Assembly: GCA_937902445.1 (NCBI GenBank)
Contig: CALELJ010000122.1
Span: 1-7,600, forward strand
DNA: 7,600 nt
Direction: 5' to 3'
DNA from: an uncultured Treponema sp.
GTDB lineage: Bacteria; Spirochaetota; Spirochaetia; Treponematales; Treponemataceae
Positions 6,411 to 7,600 of this stretch are shown here, in pieces. The notes beneath the pieces are model-generated. The model did no database searches and was not told where the DNA came from. It saw only the letters and a list, made by a program, of their open reading frames with translations. Position 1 is the first letter of the stretch. Each line of letters begins with the position of its first letter. The translations under genes were made by a program, and so were the position numbers.

Positions 6411-6449
6411 GATAAAAACAGAAAACCCATTTGGTTTTCTGTTTTTATC
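6411..6449 (-). terminator. Perfect 17-bp hairpin (partial terminator) directly after the binding-protein stop codon
   Basis: Arms 6411-6427 (GATAAAAACAGAAAACC) and 6433-6449 are perfect complements around a 5-base loop. On the minus strand a core GGTTTTCTG is followed by TTTTTATC, giving an A-tract/stem/T-tract intrinsic terminator. The arm begins at the base next to the stop codon (6450-6452). The permeases lie downstream on the same strand, so incomplete termination would make the binding protein more abundant than the channel. Confidence 0.7.
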
Positions 6450-7600
6450 TTACATGCTGCTTTCTTTAGCCCAGTTGCTGATTACATTTGCAGAAACATC
6501 ATCCCAAGACTTTGTTCCCTGAGCGTACTGGAGAAGGTCTGAACCAAAGTCATCCTTGAAGCGCTGTGATGGGAAGAGTGTGAAGTTCCATGCGCAGGAT
6601 ACGATGCCTTTCTTTGTCATCCAGTTGTTGATTTCAACAGCAAGTGGATCTGTTGGACGTTCATTTGCAGCAAATGTATCGAATGGAGCGATGAAGCCAA
6701 GTTTGTTTGTTACGTAGTCTTTTCCCATAGGGCTTGAGTAGAGCCAGTAGATGAAATCTGCTGTTGCCTTCTGTTCTTCTGCTGTTGCCTGGCTGTTGAT
6801 GCAGTAGAAGTTTTCTGTACCTGTACAAAGGCCCTGTGCTTCTTCACCTGCAACACCAGAGTAGATTGGAAGATACTTAACGTTTTCTGGAAGAACCTTG
6901 TTTCCTGAAACACCAGCAACCTGTCCCCATGCCCAGTTACCGTTCTGAACCATTGCACATTCTTCAAGAGCAAATTCTGCCATTGAATCTGTTACTGTCT
7001 TTGTACCAAGAGCCTTGCGGTCTGTCACAGAATCTGTGATGTAAAGATCGAAGATATTCTTGAATTCCTTTCCGTACTGGAAGTTGATTTTCTTTGTTGC
7101 GTCTGAACCAAGGTCAACATTGTTGTTCTTGAATTCGTAGTAAACAGGAACGTTTGCGAGGTGAGTCTGCCATCTCCAGTCTTCACCTGCCTTGAGTGAT
7201 GTAGAAGCGAACACACCCTTGATTCCAAGGTTCTTTGCATTTGCCTGCATGTCATCACAGAGAGCCTTGAGCTTGTCAAAGCTGTTGATTTCGTCCATTG
7301 ACGAGAATGAAGTCTTCTTTGAACCGAGAGCAAAGTATCTGTCTGTAATTGCCTTGTTGTAGATGATTCCGTAACCTTCAACAACATATGGAACACCATA
7401 GGCCTTTCCGTCGGCTGTTACGGCAAGTGACTTGTCAGAAAGATGTTTGTAGATTTCTGTATTTGAAAGGTCGGCACAATATTCCTTCCAGTTTGCATAA
7501 CCGCGTGGTCCGTTGATCTGGAAAAGTGTCGGTGATTCTTTTGTTGCGACCTTGGACATGAGAGTCTGCTCGTAAGAGTTGTTTGCAGCAGTCTCAACAA
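6450..7600 (-). CDS. Sugar ABC transporter substrate-binding protein (family 1), 5' end off window
   Basis: Extracytoplasmic receptor that captures a sugar and delivers it to the two permeases encoded downstream. 382 residues are visible and the frame stays open to the window edge, beginning VETAANNSYEQTLMSKVATKES; an ATG at 7559 is internal, because the residues before it already match the family pattern. The signal peptide or lipobox is therefore not visible. Family signs are SPTLFQINGP, the core GKAYGVPYVVEGYGIIYNK (about 64-82 of the fragment), EECAMVQNGNWAWG (about 212-225) and a C-terminal ADFIYWLYSSPMGKDYVTNKLGFIAPF block. Trp and Tyr residues (DWRWQ, NWAWG, CAWNF) are candidates for sugar stacking. 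It is the first visible gene of the transporter cluster and is followed at once by a perfect terminator hairpin. Maltodextrin or another alpha-glucoside is the likely ligand from the malQ context only. The locus promoter is outside the window. Confidence 0.93.
   Translation of the reverse strand, partial: VETAANNSYEQTLMSKVATKESPTLFQINGPRGYANWKEYCADLSNTEIYKHLSDKSLAVTADGKAYGVPYVVEGYGIIYNKAITDRYFALGSKKTSFSSMDEINSFDKLKALCDDMQANAKNLGIKGVFASTSLKAGEDWRWQTHLANVPVYYEFKNNNVDLGSDATKKINFQYGKEFKNIFDLYITDSVTDRKALGTKTVTDSMAEFALEECAMVQNGNWAWGQVAGVSGNKVLPENVKYLPIYSGVAGEEAQGLCTGTENFYCINSQATAEEQKATADFIYWLYSSPMGKDYVTNKLGFIAPFDTFAANERPTDPLAVEINNWMTKKGIVSCAWNFTLFPSQRFKDDFGSDLLQYAQGTKSWDDVSANVISNWAKESSM

Noticed and set aside
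7141..7160. AACGTTTGC-like sequence as a second LacI operator
   Set aside because: It is inside the binding-protein coding sequence and is not a full palindrome.
7557..7559. ATG at 7559 as the true start of the binding protein
   Set aside because: The frame continues upstream to the edge with family-like residues (YEQTL), and starting there would leave no signal sequence.

Overview
This window looks like ordinary chromosomal DNA of moderate G+C from a saccharolytic anaerobic bacterium. A host-associated spirochaete of the Treponema type is my best guess, from the overall feel of the proteins, the CUT1 sugar ABC genes without an adjacent ATPase, and the AAAGGAGG/AGAGAGG ribosome binding sites. 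No rRNA or taxon-specific marker is present, so this is an inference only.

Left part (1-1610): a dicarboxylate/amino acid:cation symporter runs off the left edge on the minus strand. It is divergent from a small exported protein of unknown function on the plus strand (start 950, not the longer frame that opens at 872). Their promoters interleave in the 97-bp gap. The small gene and malQ converge on a nested stem-loop region (1503-1573) that reads as a malQ terminator and carries a REP-like hairpin.

Right part (1611-7600): a carbohydrate-uptake locus, all on the minus strand, transcribed right to left. The order is sugar-binding lipoprotein or periplasmic protein (5' end outside the window), two CUT1 permeases that overlap by 4 bp, a LacI-family repressor with its own promoter and operator, and 4-alpha-glucanotransferase (malQ). 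The likely job is import of an alpha-gluco-oligosaccharide, intracellular disproportionation by MalQ, and repression by the LacI protein until an inducer sugar appears. No ABC ATPase is in view, so the permeases probably use a shared MsmK/UgpC-type ATPase encoded elsewhere.

The non-coding DNA is the most unusual part. Four of the gaps hold perfect or near-perfect inverted repeats: three tandem hairpins directly after the binding-protein stop codon, a competing-hairpin leader before the first permease, two hairpins over the second permease's stop codon, and a 173-bp MITE-like element with 18-bp terminal inverted repeats between the LacI gene and malQ. The right end of that element supplies the last codons and the stop of the LacI gene. 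No gap exceeds 300 bases. I see no tRNA, rRNA, CRISPR array, transposase gene or new multi-gene system here.
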